A DNA stretch of 64,000 bases from Hyperoodon ampullatus (taxonomy: Eukaryota > Chordata > Mammalia > Artiodactyla > Ziphiidae): NCBI GenBank assembly GCA_949752795.1, contig OX457057.1:159007980-159071979 (forward strand), read 5' to 3'. Positions within the stretch are counted from its first letter, which is position 1, and each line of letters opens with the position of its first letter. The position numbers and the translations under genes were made by a program. Under the pieces are notes generated by a model. The model was not told the DNA's origin. It ran no database searches and worked only from the letters and a program-made list of their open reading frames with translations. Positions 46,000-58,817 of the stretch are shown piece after piece.

Positions 46000-48900
46000 T
46001 TGGGGTTTTCCTCGCCTGCCGGGTCTTGTTCACAGGGCTTCCTCCAATCTCTCCTCCTAGGCTGCTTCGATGTTTGTTTTCATGCGCTCTTGTGCTTGGT
46101 CATTTCGTGTTAGGCCGTGCCTCTATACCCAAGGCCACGCGACATGGTAGTTGGACTCAGGTAGTGGGTGAGAGGTGTGTAGTAGTGATAATAGTGGTAG
46201 CACAACAACTTCAAAGTTCTCAAGGGAGGGTGTTTTACCCTCAGAATAGCAAGCTCTTTGAGGCTTTCTTTTCCAGGGCCACCACGGGGTTTTTGTTGCT
46301 GCTCTAAGCTCTCACCATTCCCTTTGGTCTTAGGCTGGGTGGGCAGCTAGAAGGTTCCTAGTTGATTTTACCCTCTGGTGCTCTCCCCAGAACTTGCTGC
46401 TCTGGATTAACCAAAGCTGTGAAATGGCTCTCTGCTCAGGCTGCAGGCCCAGCCTCTGGGTGCAGGCCCTGGGCGCCTGTCCTCAGCAGGGTTGGGTGTC
46501 CGGGTGCTCCAGGCCCTGGGCTGTGAGGGAAAGGCATGAACTCACTGTGCGGAGAGCCGGGCTGGGAATGGGGAAGACTGAAGAGGAAGGAGCAGGGGGG
46601 AAAGACACGCAGCTCACGTGGCATCTGCTTCTCCATAAACCAGAAGGGAGAGGTGATGATTGGTGAGTTCAGAGCCAGGATCGTCTCCCATCAACAAGAG
46701 CACCCAGAGCTCTCCTGACCCTGTCAGCGCCCACGTCCGAGCAAGGCAGAGGAATTATGACTTTCCATCCAAGGCTGGCCTTCAGTCTGCCAAGTGCCAG
46801 CCCTCTTCAAATCGGCATCTTCCGTTTTAGAAGCAAAGGAGGTGGCAAAGTCACCCCCGGCATGGGGAGCCTGTGCCACTTGGCATGAGACTGGGAAGGA
46901 AGAAGCCAAGAGCAGAGATGTCTTCCTGTCCCTGTGACCTCTCGGGATTCACAAGATGCTGTGGACCAAGATGAGAGACGGCAGGATGGGGCCACTGGCC
47001 TTCCCTGGAGGGGGGTCCTGGTCTTCTCAATAAACCGTTCTCTTCTCGATTCTTCCTCCCTTCTGCCCCGCTGCTCCCTCCCCTCTGCCAGGTACGGACA
47101 AGGTGGCTGGGCTGATGTGCCCTCCAGGTGTGGTAGCACTCACCGAGTCTCGTGGCGGCACAGATCTATAGCAGCTCATCTGCTGTAGGAACCGCTTGGC
47201 TGATGGAGTCCTCGTTGAGTTGTTTCATTACCATGCAAAGTGGAATAATGTCACTCACCTCTACTATAAACAAGGCTGTGAGGACATAATAAACAGGACC
47301 TGAACATGCTGCCCTTTGCTCTCGGCCCACATTTCTGGCCGGCTGACTCTTTATGAGGAAACGCTTCCCATAACACGTGGACTCCCCGGGAGGGGGCATG
47401 CGGCCTCTCCCTTGCAGAGGATGGCACGGGGCTGGCCATCAGGAAAAGCAGCAGTGTGGGTGGAAATGGGATGGGAATGACTTGGGATGACTTTGGGGGT
47501 GGAGAGTGACTTCGGGATGTGAGAGTGGCTTTGAAACTGTAAAATGCTATACACACACGAGGTGGTATTTTTATTAGTGCCACCTTCTGCGTGAAAACGC
47601 AGGGAGAGAAAAGGCTGAGGGATGGTTTATATATTTGTTCAGCTGGAGCAATCTGAAGATGCAGTGGGCTGACCTTGCTTAGGCCCCTACCTCCCTTTGT
47701 ACAATCAGCGTGCCCCTGAAAGGCCTGCGTGAGTCATCGAATCTTCCAGAGTCTCTGGTGATGGGCCCCATGGAGGGGACCGCAGGAGAATGAGCTGGAG
47801 AGCCTGCTCACAAAAGCTCATTTTTCAGTTGTGGTGACGAGACAGAGATATACAAAATATCATTCATCCAAAATAATTAAAATGTACCAGAGAAGGTCTC
47901 TCTTTAAAGGAAAGCTGGTGTTTCTTCAAAGGTGAATGCACTGGGTTAATTGAAGAAGGCTTTGCCATGCAGATGAACGCCCCCCCCCGCCAATCCCAGG
48001 TTTGTGGACTGGTCATGGGAGTTGGCAGCAGGCTGCTGCGGACAGGAGGCCCGGCCCTGGGGAGGGGATGGCACTGGCTCCTCTCTTCCCAGCTTTCCCT
48101 TCTACTCCTCCCTACCCCAATTGCCACCTGGACTTTCTGACCCCGCCCCCAGGCCTGAGAAGAGCAGGGTAGGAGGTGAGGTGAGGGCGCAAGGGGCTCA
48201 GACCTTGGGCTCATGCCTCCTGGGATAGGCCTCTGGCTCTCTGAACCTGGGAGGACTCTGGTGGGTCGTTCCCGGGCTCATGGGAGGCCCTGTCTCTGGG
48301 GGATTCCTTCCTCCCTCCAGCTCTCTCAACCAGGGTGAATGCTTTCCACCTCTGGCTGGTGGCTTGATTCTTCCTGGGAGGTGCCCCGGCGTCTCTCTGC
48401 TGCAGTCTTGTTTGTCCCTCCAGGACGCCCTCTTGGACAGCTGCTTGGATGACCCTTTGCTAGTCTCTTTCTCTCAGAGACCCATGACTGGGCCATTGGA
48501 AGCACTGGGGCCTCATTTGGCCCTAGAATTACCAGGCAGCAGCTGCTCTGCCTTTTTTCTGCAGCCAGAGCCTCCAGCCAGCCCACTGCTCATCTTTTCA
48601 GTTTTCCAGGCTGGAGTCAGATCCCCAAGCATCAGGAGGCACATGTCAGGCTCTCCAAGGGGACCCACCGCCCCTGCTCTCCCTGGGGGCAAGGTGAGAG
48701 GCAGGCATTCAGCCCCACGTGCGTGGGGTGGGACTCACAGTCCTCTAACAGCTCTCTCCAAAAACGTTCACAAATTCTCTAGGCCTGACCTTTTTCCCTT
48801 GGAGACAGGCTTTGAGTGCCCGTCCCTGGTTCTCCACTCCCTCCCTGCAGTATTTGCTTGATCTGGAACCCTTCAGATCTCCTATCTATCTCCTAGGCCT

Positions 48901-49330
48901 TGACAGAAGCCTCTTACACAGACTTTACACTATGAGGGGCATCTCATTAACATGCAGTAAATGTGGAAGAAAACAAGCAAAGTCCCTTCTGGTCCTATTG
49001 TTTACATCAACAAAGTGAGATCCACAGCCAGAGGGAGACAAAGCAGGGGTCATTGAGATAACGCCCTCTCCTGTGGATACACTTCTTGGCTGGGGTCTGT
49101 CTTGGTCCCCTGCCCAGGAGCTGTGGGACAAAGCCCTCCTGAAGGCAGGAGGGAAAGAGTGGGGATCCATCATGGGAGTGCTTCCCCCTGTTCAGGCCTC
49201 ATTCTACAGCATAGAGGGGAGTCCAGGTCCACCAGCCCCTGGCACAGTGGCTCGTGCCCAGCCAGGGAAACAAAGTCACAAGCTTGGGAGAACTGTCTTT
49301 GATCAGGGTTTCATCACACACTCCTCCTCA
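46000..49330. other. Gene-free downstream stretch, mostly unique and GC-rich
   Basis: It contains AATAAA at 47029 and 47288 and a C-run near 47982. The 193-codon frame at 48280-48861 has no domain signature and is read as chance in GC-rich DNA. No RGS16 exon was recognised. Confidence 0.35.
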
Positions 49331-49339
49331 TATTTGGGG

Positions 49340-49790
49340 CTCTGATGCAGATTCTGAGTTTGAATCCCAGCTTTAACTCTTATAAGTTGTGTGAGCCTAG
49401 GAAAGTTATTTCGCTGTGCCTCAGTTTTCTCATCTGCAAAACTAAAATAACAGAGCCAGGGCTTCCCTGGTGGCGCAGTGGTTGAGAGTCTGCCTGCCAA
49501 TGCAGGGGACGCAGGTTCGTGCCCCAGTCCGGGAGGATCCCACATGCCACGGAGCGGCTGGGCCTGTGAGCCATGGCCGCTGAGCCTGCGCTTCCGGAGC
49601 CTGTGCTCCACAATGGGAGAGGCCACGACAGTGAGAGGCCCGCATACTGCAAAACAAACAAACAAACAAACAAACAAACAAAAACAGAGCCAACTGCTTG
49701 GGGCTGTTGTGAACATTATATACGTTAACATAGAAGAGTTTATTATGATGCCTGGCACATAGTAAGCACACAGTGCGTACTAATTGGCAT
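49340..49790 (+). mobile_element. MIR split by a CHR SINE
   Basis: The left half has TTTGAATCCCAGCTTTAACT and CAGTTTTCTCATCTGCAAAA; the right half (after 49692) has TGCCTGGCACATAGTAAGCA. Confidence 0.75.
49459..49682 (+). mobile_element. CHR SINE, short form, with (CAAA)n tail, inside a MIR
   Basis: GGGCTTCCCTGGTGGCGCAG to CATACTGC, then (CAAA)n. Target duplication AACAGAGCCA at 49449-49458 and 49683-49692. It splits a MIR element (49340-49790). Confidence 0.94.
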
Positions 49791-49899
49791 CTTCTCTCAC
49801 ACTAGGATCACCAGGGCTCAAGCCAGCACCCCCTTCTTGATTGAAAAAGGAAACCACTCAAAGCAAATGATATGACAGGTTCAATGTCTCTTCCTTCCC

Positions 49900-50110
49900 T
49901 GCTAAACCATAAACTCCGAGACTGTTTGCTTTGTTCCCTGCTCTAGTCCCTGAATATTTATTGAAAGAATATTGTACCTACAAATGTTTTTTGAGCACCT
50001 CTTATAAGTTAGGCACTGGGATTGTTTGGAAGTGAAGGCAAGAAATCCACGACCTGGGCCCTCAAAGAGCTTATTTCACTGTTACAGGAGCTTAACCCTT
50101 CCCAAGGCCT
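49900..50110. mobile_element. L2-like remnant
   Basis: TTTTTTGAGCACCTCTTATA and TTAGGCACTGGGATTGTTTG are L2 3' text. Confidence 0.5.
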
Positions 50111-50214
50111 GGGAGACAGATCTCAGATACCAAAGAACTTAACAAATGAGTGGTAAAGAAGTTATGTGGCTGCATAGTCACAGTGGCAGTGCTTATAGAA
50201 AACACCTCAGAGCC

Positions 50215-50775
50215 TAGAACTTTGCAGAGCAATTTAGATGCCTCATCTAGTTGAATCTGCACAACAGTTCTATGAGGTAGTATATTGGTTTGCTAGGGCT
50301 GCCATAACAAGGTACCACAGGCTGGGTGGTTTATAACAACAGAAATTTATTTCTCATGATTCTGGAGGCTGGAAGTCCAAGATCAAGGTGTAGTCAGGAT
50401 TAATGTCTTCCAGGGCCTCTTTCCTTGGCTGGTAGATGGGACCTTCGCACTGTGTCCTCACGTGGTCTTTCCGCGGTGCTTACACCATTGGTGTCCTTTT
50501 CTCTTCTTATAAGGACACTAGTCAGCTTGGATTAGGTCCCACCCTAACAGCCTCATTTTGAGTTAATCACCCCTCTAACCACCTATCTCAAAATATAGTC
50601 ACATTCCAAGGTACTAGGGGGTAAGGCTTTAACATATGAATATTTGAGGGGGGGTATAATTCATCCCACAGATGAGGAAAGAGAGCTTAAGTAACACACC
50701 AAAGGTCACACAACCTGCGGGTGGCGAATAAGGATTTAGAACCCTGTAAATCCAGAACCGATGCTCTTAACCCCT
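50215..50775 (-). mobile_element. MIR split by a MaLR LTR
   Basis: Left part GAGCAATTTAGATGCCTCAT to CTATGAGGTAG; right part GATGAGGAAAGAGAGCTTAA to AACCGATGCTCTTAAC. Joined, these make one reverse MIR. Confidence 0.7.
50282..50672 (-). mobile_element. Solo LTR, MaLR (MLT1-like), reverse orientation, inside a MIR
   Basis: The plus strand reads GGTTTGCTAGGGCTGCCATA at the left and ends AATTCATCCCACA, the reverse complement of an MLT1-type LTR. MIR-like sequence flanks both sides (50215-50281 and 50673-50775). No internal genes. Confidence 0.82.
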
Positions 50776-51409
50776 GTTATGCCAGTGGACCAGAAGGGAA
50801 TGTGGGGTTGGGGGCATAGGGGTGGAGTGGGGACCTGAGGAGGTATAGGGGAGGGGAGGGAAGGCTGGAACTAAATGCTCATGGGATGGGAAGGATGCGT
50901 AGGCACAGCAATGCAGGTGAGGTAAGGGTGAGGGTATGGGTGGAAATCTGGGCTCCTGGAGAAGCTGGAGGCCTGATGGAAAATGATGGTGTCTGAAAGA
51001 CACACTGCAGAGCCTGCTGGAAATTGGATTAGCCAATTATCTGCCTGAGCTGTCCCCTGGCCGTGCGTTCAGGCGCAGTTATTCGGGTTTGTTTTGTTGC
51101 TGCCCTGACCTTTGTACTTTCTCTCCACGTGTACGATAAGTCTGCTGCTGTCTCACAGCACCACTTGGGCATCACCCCTGAGCCCACCACTCTTCTGGGG
51201 GAGGCTGAGTCACAGCCCCGCCCACCGCCTGCAGAAAACCTTTGGCTCCATCTCCTGCATCTGCCATGGGGTGAGCACATTGCTCCCAAGGAGGGAGAAA
51301 TAGACCCATCTTCTCAGGCAGTGAGACCTACCTTGCAGGCACCAAAAGGGACAGGGGGCTCTTCCTCCAGCCACAGGGTGGGAAAGAATAAGAGATGTGG
51401 ATGAACTAG

Positions 51410-51620
51410 CCCGAGACTGAATCCCGACACTGTTGCTTATTCTGTGTGTGTGACTCTGGGGAACTTAGCCTCTCCTAACCTCTGTTTTCTTATTAGCAAA
51501 AGTGGGGGTAATCATGCCTACATTTCCAGGCAGGGTGGCTGTGAGGATTAGAGGTGATACATGCAAAGCACCTGAGGCAGGAGCTGGTACAGATAGGGAC
51601 TCAAAAAATGGCAGCTATAA
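51410..51620 (+). mobile_element. MIR remnant
   Basis: TGTGACTCTGGGGAACTTAG, TAGCAAAAGTGGGGGTAATC and GGATTAGAGGTGATACATGC. Confidence 0.65.
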
Positions 51621-51639
51621 GTATTAGAGATCCAGGCCC

Positions 51640-53480
51640 AAGGTTGCAGACATCCTGGTGCTAGGTCTCTAACCTCTTCTGGGGGCCAGAACCTGTCATG
51701 GAGCTGTTGGCAGTGGAAAGTCTATTGGGTCGAATGTAAGTTGTACTTGCAGGAAAACAGGACCTCTGTCAGCTAGAAACAAAACAAGGTGGCTTTCGTT
51801 CAAGAGGGCACTCTGCCCTGGCCAAGATGTTAGGACCGCTCCACGGGTGCCCTGTGAGCTAAATGTAATAGGCCTCACTCACTTGTCACACAGGCTTTTC
51901 AAAGGGCACTCAAGAGGCAACAAACTAATTGGACTTTGAACTGGCAGAGTTAAAAAAAATCCCTGTGTCTTTCAAAACCAATTTAACTGCTCAGGCACCT
52001 CCAGTGCACCGTTTTCTAATTAACCCCGGGACCAGAATTATACTTTTGACTTGTAGCTTTTGCAGAAACTCAGGAAACAAAACTAATGTGGATATTCTCA
52101 TGCAAGGTGCAGAGTATATAAGTGGATCTGGAGTAGATTAAAATGGAGCCTGCCTCCACTACAGAATAGCTGTGTGGAGGTTTGCTAGGATATTAAGGGA
52201 AATCATTTCAATCATGTGTTTTAAAAGTGAAATCGTCAGGGTTTTCCAGTAAATGCTTTATCAGCTCATTTGTAACCAATAGCAAGGATGATGTCAATCG
52301 ACAAGCCCGCAGGGCCTAGATTGGCAGCAACTCCCAGGAAATGGCAAGGAAGGGGTAAGGAGTTAGGAAGGGGGCTTCTAGAACCTAAGGCATCACAGTC
52401 ACATTCAAATCACAGAAGCCCTGGGTTTTCAGTAGCACGCTGGGTTGAGGCCAACTTCCTCTTCCTGCATCACGGGGAGAAAGGGAGTTGACTCCTGGGG
52501 AGATGAATAGGGGGCAATTACCCAAACGTAATATCAGTCCTCACTGTGGCCTGGCCTTGGGGAAGACTGAACCCAGGCCAGAGGGCAAACAGGTTTCCTT
52601 TCCTGACTCAGGGCAGACAAGGCAGTTGCTAAGATACGGGGACTTTGCAAGAGAAGAGGGGAGCTAGTGCTTGTGGGCAGCCAGGGGAGTCGTGGGACCC
52701 TGGGCCCTTTCACTGGCCAATGGCTCTTGGCAGGCAGCTCTGTGGAGGACTTGTCTCGGCCAGGAGGAAACATTCTCATGCAGAGGGGTGGCATCTGGGC
52801 CCGCTCTGCAGCCACAGAGACAGTCTTGCTCTGTGGAAGGAGCAGCTGTCGGCCACCTGCTCAGCAGCCTGAGTTAAGTCCTCTTTTGAGCAGGAGCGAA
52901 GGAGGCTGGCCTCTAGAATAAAGGGTGCATTCACTGCCGCCTGCCCTGGCCATTAGCTTCGGGAGGTGAGCCGTGAGTGGGGCACGTGGCCTATGGCTCC
53001 ACCTAAGGTCCCACACAGGGTCCCCTCTGGACGCTGGCAGCTGTCCCGTCTGCGGGCCTTTTTGTCTCAGTGCCACATGCCCCTGCTCCTATGTCCCTGT
53101 CCCAGAGGAGGTGTCTGTCCCAGAGCCAGACAGGCTGGCAGCCGGCTGGGAAGAGAGATTCAGGGGTGCCAGCCCTTCCACTAGAACAAGTGCAGGCCCC
53201 AGAGCAGGGCCAACCAACCACCTATGGGGTGTCTGTGCTTATGTAGGGAGGAGGTTTTGGTGGGTAGATGAGCAGGGACATGTTCTATAAAGCTGTAGAA
53301 GAAAATGCCATGTGTACGTATTCACCACCAATCAAGAAAGACAGACCCAGATGTGAGGAAGTAACACATCCTGTAATCCTAGAGTTTGAGCAGAGAACTA
53401 GATGTAGAAATCGCCGCTCTTCACGAAGCACTTACTATATGCCTTACAAACACGGTTAAATCCTCCCCGCAGCCCTAGGA
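51640..53480. other. Gene-free unique stretch
   Basis: No repeat family or coding exon recognised. Short frames on both strands are not supported. Confidence 0.3.
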
Positions 53481-53499
53481 AGCAGGCATCATCCTCCTG

Positions 53500-53706
53500 G
53501 TTTTTTTTTTTTTTCCGGTACACAGGCCTCTCACTGTTGCGGCCTCTCCCGTTGAGGAGCACAGGCTCCGGACGCGCAGGCTCAGCGGCCATGGCTCACG
53601 GGCCCAGCCGCTCTGCGGCATGTGGGATCTTCCTGGACTGGGGCACGAACCCATGTCCCCTGCATCGGCAGGCGAACTCTCAACCACCGCGCCACCAGGG
53701 AAGCCC
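53500..53706 (-). mobile_element. CHR SINE, short form
   Basis: Poly-T, CCGGTACACAGGCC to GGGAAGCCC. Target duplication CATCCTCCTG at 53490-53499 and 53707-53716. Confidence 0.93.
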
Positions 53707-53889
53707 CATCCTCCTGTTTTATAGAGAGGGGTATGAGGCTCCGAAGGGCTGGCAGGAGGGCACTGCAGACTCTGGCCCTGTGCTCTTAGTCCTGGCCTTT
53801 TGCAACCTCCTGCGTCTGTGCTCTGCCTTCCGAGAGGCCAAACCTCTCTAGACACCTCTCCTAGGAGAGAGCTAAGCCATTTATTTAAC

Positions 53890-54030
53890 TTTTCATCTGT
53901 TGTTCATTTTCTCTCTTTTTATCCAGAATATAAGCTTTCCAAGAGCAAGAGCCAAATCTGATACTTCTTGGCAGGCAGCTCCTCTGCCCAGGGCACTTGG
54001 ATGCTACACACTGAGCACCCAAATGCTCTC
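53890..54030 (-). mobile_element. L2-like remnant
   Basis: AATATAAGCTTTCCAAGAGC resembles the L2 3' part. Confidence 0.35.
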
Positions 54031-54609
54031 TGATGATCCAAGATCGCACTGGCTGTCCTTCCCGCGTGAGATGATCTCCCTGACCCTCTCTCTGTAGGGC
54101 TTCAGTATGAGATAGTTTTCCCAGTTGGGTGTCCCACACTCATTCGCTTAGTCACCTTCAGCAAATTCCATTATAAGGTGAAGGTCTGAGTGAGGACAGG
54201 TCTGCAGCCTTGGAAAAGAATGAGGCCTCGGTCCAGAGGAACAGTATCTGTGCCTGGGGGCCCTGTGAGGAGGGATTTTATGGGCCCTGCCATTACTTAA
54301 ACATACACAGATCTATGAATCCTGTAAGCCTGGAGCCAGCGAACAGCTGGCCTGCCGAGGGCATATTTGCCTGGTAATTCTAATTTTTATTTGAATGCCC
54401 ATCTGCCCAATCGCTGACATCACAGGGCAGCTGCAGGTCTTGTTTTCCCTTCCTGTTGTCTGCGCCTGTGATGTGGCCTCAATCTGGGGATGATTAAATG
54501 GCTCTGTGGGTGGCCTCACCCCATAGTGTGTGAGCATGGGGTAGGGGTGGGAGAATACTCCTCATTACTCCTTTCCTCTACTTTTTCCTCACCTTCTGCT
54601 CTTCATAGC

Positions 54610-54725
54610 AGTCCTGGATTCAAATCCTGGATCTGGTTATTTGCTAGTTGTGTGATCTTGAACAGTTTCCTTAACCTCGCTAAGCCTCGGATTCCTTATC
54701 TGTAAAGTGGGCCCAGCATTTCCAC
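54610..54725 (+). mobile_element. MIR remnant
   Basis: TTCAAATCCTGGATCTGGTT, TAGTTGTGTGATCTTGAACA and TTATCTGTAAAGTGGGCCCA. Confidence 0.7.
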
Positions 54726-55010
54726 CCCTAGGCATATAAATCTCAGAGACAGTCTTATCCGAGGACACCAGTAGACACAAGAGTGTTCTTAGCAGCACTG
54801 TTTGCAATAGCCAAAGGCTGGATACCACACGCCAGGCCTTAGAAAGAAGAATGAATAAATTGTGGCACGGTCACACAGTGGAATACCATCTAGCTGTGAA
54901 AGTGAACAGACGGCAGTGATATTGTAGTTACTGTATGGATGAACTTAGCAAAACAACGTTGAGCTAAAAAAGAAGGTCCTTTTATTAAAATTTAAATATA
55001 ACCAAAATAA
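54725..55010 (+). mobile_element. Old L1 ORF2-end/3' UTR fragment
   Basis: Degenerate match to the L1 segment with TTTGCAATAGCCAAAGGCTG and GGAATACCATCTAGCTGTGA. Stops break any frame. Confidence 0.75.
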
Positions 55011-55869
55011 ACAGTGTATTCTGAGATTTCCATATATATGTAATAAAACTAAAAATGAGCAAGGGAATGATAGGAGAGGTGGTTGACTTAGGTAAGGCGA
55101 GGTCAGAGAGGAACGGGAAGGAGCACATGAGTAAATGTAATTTAGCATCAGTGTCTTATTTCTCGGGTTGGACGTGAGTTCAAGGGTGCTCAGCATATCA
55201 CTAAAATTAGTGATTGAAAGAATTAGAAAATAAATAAGTAGGGAACAAGCATGGATCAATAAGGATAGTATGAAATGAATCCAAAAATTGTAAAGATTAA
55301 TTCAATTTTGCACACTGATTCCATTAAAAAGTATGATTGCAGGATTCCATTAAATGAGATAATATTCATAACAACCACTATCTGGCATCCAGTAGGTACT
55401 CAAGAAATTAAGTTAATCCCTCAATTCTCCCAGCCACCCAGGGATTTATCTTGCTCCCCATAAGTAAGGATTCTCAGTGCTTTGATCCTTTATGGCTGAA
55501 TCCTAAATCACTCACTAATTTTCTTCTACTTCCTTCCTCCCTCCCCCTACTCTCCTCTCCCTCCCCAGAGCAAATAAAGCTTATTTACCCTATGTCACAG
55601 AGTTATGGGGATACTATATAGGAGAAGGCTTTGAGATTGTTAAGTGCCCCCAGTAAACTGTCACTTTCCTATGTGTCCTGCATTCTACCAGTGAGAGAAA
55701 ACAACAAGACACAACTCTTGAGCTGGGCAGCTTCTGTAAGTGAAATGGACCCGTGGCCCTGCAGTTGATGTCTGGGGAGCAGAGAGACTGATGTGATCTC
55801 TAATATTCTAGGGGGATGCTGCAGGAGGTGGCCAGGCGTTGCCCCTGTAATGGCATCTGTGATTGAATG

Positions 55870-56110
55870 GAAAGAACCCTGGACTTGGACTTGGAGCTAT
55901 AAAACCTAGGTTAGAATCCTGACCTTCCCACTCATTGGCTGTAAGTAGGCGAGTTGCTCAGTTTCACTGAGCCCTGCTTCCCTTATCTGTACAATGCACG
56001 TTGAATGTAAATTAAACAGACACACACACAGAATCAGCACAACGCTTGCCTGACACATAGCGGACATTCAAAAACTACTTGCTGAATCTGAATTCTATAT
56101 CCTCTCCAGA
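55870..56110 (+). mobile_element. MIR remnant
   Basis: AGGTTAGAATCCTGACCTTC, CTTATCTGTACAATGCACGT and CCTGACACATAGCGGACATT. Confidence 0.65.
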
Positions 56111-57590
56111 GCCCAAGTTTCCTGCTGGGGCACTGGGACACTCACTTCAGCTAGAGTGAAAATGGCTTAATCCAGATCTGACAAGAAAGCATCATTTTGA
56201 GATTCAATGCTGATGAATTGATGGGTGACATTTATTATGGGGTTGGAAGCACTTCCTTGACCCCCTTCCTTACTTCCTGAGCCCTAACCATTGGTGCAGG
56301 ATGACTGGAAAAGATAAAACAAATCACATGTACTGGTGGCTCTTTTCTCAACTTTTCTGTCGGATGGAACCAAGGGAAGGAGACAACCAGAGCAGTCCTA
56401 GGAGGGAAAATAAGTTGCTGGATATCGATTCTGGAGAACCCTAATAGAGGTGGAAGTCGGGAGGAAGGTTTAAGGGTACAGGTAATTTACAACCTATAGG
56501 CCTTTTAAAAATTGTTAAGCTTGGCCTGAGAAAGCTATCTCCTTTTTCCTCAAAAAACTGACTTAGCCCAGCCCAGCCCATGATTAGGTCTGGGTCTGTG
56601 AAATAGACCGGAAGCCTGGGGTGAACTCTGAAACTTACTTTCAAAACAGAGATATATTGAACTCCCATTATGTGCTAGCACTGTGCAAAGCTTTTTATGT
56701 ACTTCAAAAAGCAATCTTTACGGTATCTAGCCAATATGTCTCTAAATCTTCATTTTCTAGACTTGGGATGACTTCTTAGATTAGATGGGGTTACCCAGAG
56801 ATAAGTAGTGAAAATGTGAGGGCAGAAACCAGGTGTCAGGGCGGAGGCGGCTGCCACAGACAGGAAGTGAGGGCATCCTGTATCTTAGGTCACACGTGCC
56901 CGCCTACCTCAGAGACAGGGGTGATGTCTGCGGATTCTGACCAGAGCACAGTTGTGCGACTTGGGAGGGAGGCCCTGGGGGCCCCTAGCTTCCCAGCTGG
57001 AAGGATCTCCTGGCAATACAGCCCATCCTGCCACACCACGTGGAGAAAGGAGGTGACTAATGTTGGCCTGTCACCCCAGCAGAAGCCTCATTTAACTGGG
57101 ATGAAAGACTTAGCCTGAAGGGATAGAGCTTGGTGAGACTCTGAGCATCAGTAGGAACTTGGGGGGAGGGAGGGTTTTAAAAGGACCCCTTGGGTGCCCT
57201 TCCCTTCACTCCAAAGGGCAGAATTTTGTCCTGTTTGGAAATGTGGCCGGTCTCCTCACTCCCCCCACCCTCCCATAGATCTGAAACTCTGGGGTATTTG
57301 CTTATCTTTGTGAGTAGGGACAGTCTTTTACATTCAGGAACATTTTTTGGGGGGAGATAAGGTATATGAAAGGGTTTTATAAATAGTAAAAGGTTACATA
57401 AGCGTAAGGTGATGCTTTTCTTACTGCTTCCTATGGAGACTGATGCAAGCAGAGGTCTCTGATCTCACTCCCACTGGGAGCCTCTCTCCCTTCCTTGGAG
57501 CCTGACCCAGATATGAAGCCCAGGAATACATCTTATGTAAGACTTGGCTAAAGTGATAGAGCCCCTCTTCCCAGTTCAAATTTCGTTAGA
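56110..57590. other. Gene-free unique stretch
   Basis: A degenerate MIR-like tract may lie at 56640-56830. No coding exon recognised. Confidence 0.3.
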
Positions 57591-57725
57591 TTTATATTAA
57601 TTAAACTTTTTAAAATTAAGCGTTTACAATGTGCCCAGGCACTGTGCATAGCTGAAAACATAAAGAATAATATATGCATGATTCCTGTATTCAAGGAGCT
57701 TATAGTTCAGGACTGGCTAAATAAA
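57590..57725. mobile_element. L2-like remnant
   Basis: GTGCCCAGGCACTGTGCATA followed by TCAAGGAGCTTATAGTTCAG. Confidence 0.5.
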
Positions 57726-58318
57726 GGGGAGGGGGCATGGAATCTTATTGTTAAATGAAATTTTAATTTAAAACCTCAATACGTAACATGGAGAGGGGCT
57801 GGGCTGCTTTGATTGAGGTGGAGATAGAGGAAGGAAGGGGTGAAAGAGGTAGAAGGTCAGAGGTCATGTTGGCCAGACCTCACCATGTCCCCTTGAGGCC
57901 CTTCTAGGGTTTTTCAGAGTCCAGTTCAAAAGGCAATAATTTCCATAAGGCTTCTAGAAGAAAACAGAACACTTTCCTGGCTTGGAGATAGACCCAAAAG
58001 CCCTAAGTATAAAAGGAAAAAATGATAAATTAGAGTATATCGAAGTTTAAAATTTCTGCTCATGAAATGACCATCGCTAAAATAAATAGGGAAACCAGAG
58101 TGGGAGACCATATTTGCAATACTTATATCGGACAGTAAATTTGCATCCAGAAAATGTGAAGAACTCCCACAACTCAATAAAAAACAAACAAAAAACAATA
58201 TAAAACACTGGTCAAAAGACTTACACATATACTTCACAAATGAATAGTACATTACTGGCCAGTAAACCAAATTAAAAAACTAGTCAACACCATCAATCAT
58301 TCGGGGAGTATAAATCAG

Positions 58319-58817
58319 TAGCTTGACAACAGTTTGCTTTTAAATAACAGTGCCACCATTTGAAATGGCTTTGTGTGTGTCCTTAACAGTTTCATGGATT
58401 CCCAAGTGCTTTTTCTTATTTTAGTTATAAAACTTTTTCTCATATCCGTTCTCTGCCTCCAAATTACTTTTATCCATAGCACTAAAGTCATGAAGATACA
58501 GCTAGATGATCCATAGATGTCAATGGTTCTGTAATCCTTCATTAATGGCCTCCGAGGCCTCTTTTCTAAGTTCAGAAATGGCATATTAATATTTCTGTTT
58601 GCCAGGGAGTGATCTCCCAGTGGGCTGCAGTCACCATCCTCTGTAAACATGCAAACTCGCGTTACTACTAGTATAGCACCTTAACGATTTTCTCTTGCCC
58701 ATAAACTGCTACACTTGTGAAGTACAAGTGACACCCAAAAAGAGTGCTAAGAGACTCCTGTCCAGGGCTCTAAGAGGCTCTTCCAGGGACTAGGGAACAC
58801 TTGGAAAAATTATGGCA
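58319..58817. other. Unclassified insert of about 500 bp inside an old L1
   Basis: The L1 sequence on each side is continuous without this block. The block contains a 111-codon open frame on the minus strand (58315-58650, starting MFTEDGDCSPLG). I do not recognise the encoded peptide. There is no poly-A or poly-T at either border and no clear target duplication. It could be a 3' UTR-derived retrocopy, an unlisted transposon, or a local duplication. Borders are good to about 15 bases. Confidence 0.45.

Larger units (their letters stand above)
42350..47300 (+). other. RGS8 3' UTR and downstream flank, limit not resolved
   Basis: The sequence after the TAG is largely unique up to about 45400. 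The nearest clear AATAAA signals are at 47029-47034 and 47288-47293; an ATTAAA is at about 45925. None is followed by a convincing GU-rich element that I can judge, so the polyadenylation site is not called. Open frames here (for example 43566-43862) have no recognisable protein features. Confidence 0.4.

Noticed and set aside
48280..48861. 193-codon open frame on the plus strand
   Set aside because: GC-rich, no recognised domain, no splice context. Chance openness is the simpler reading.
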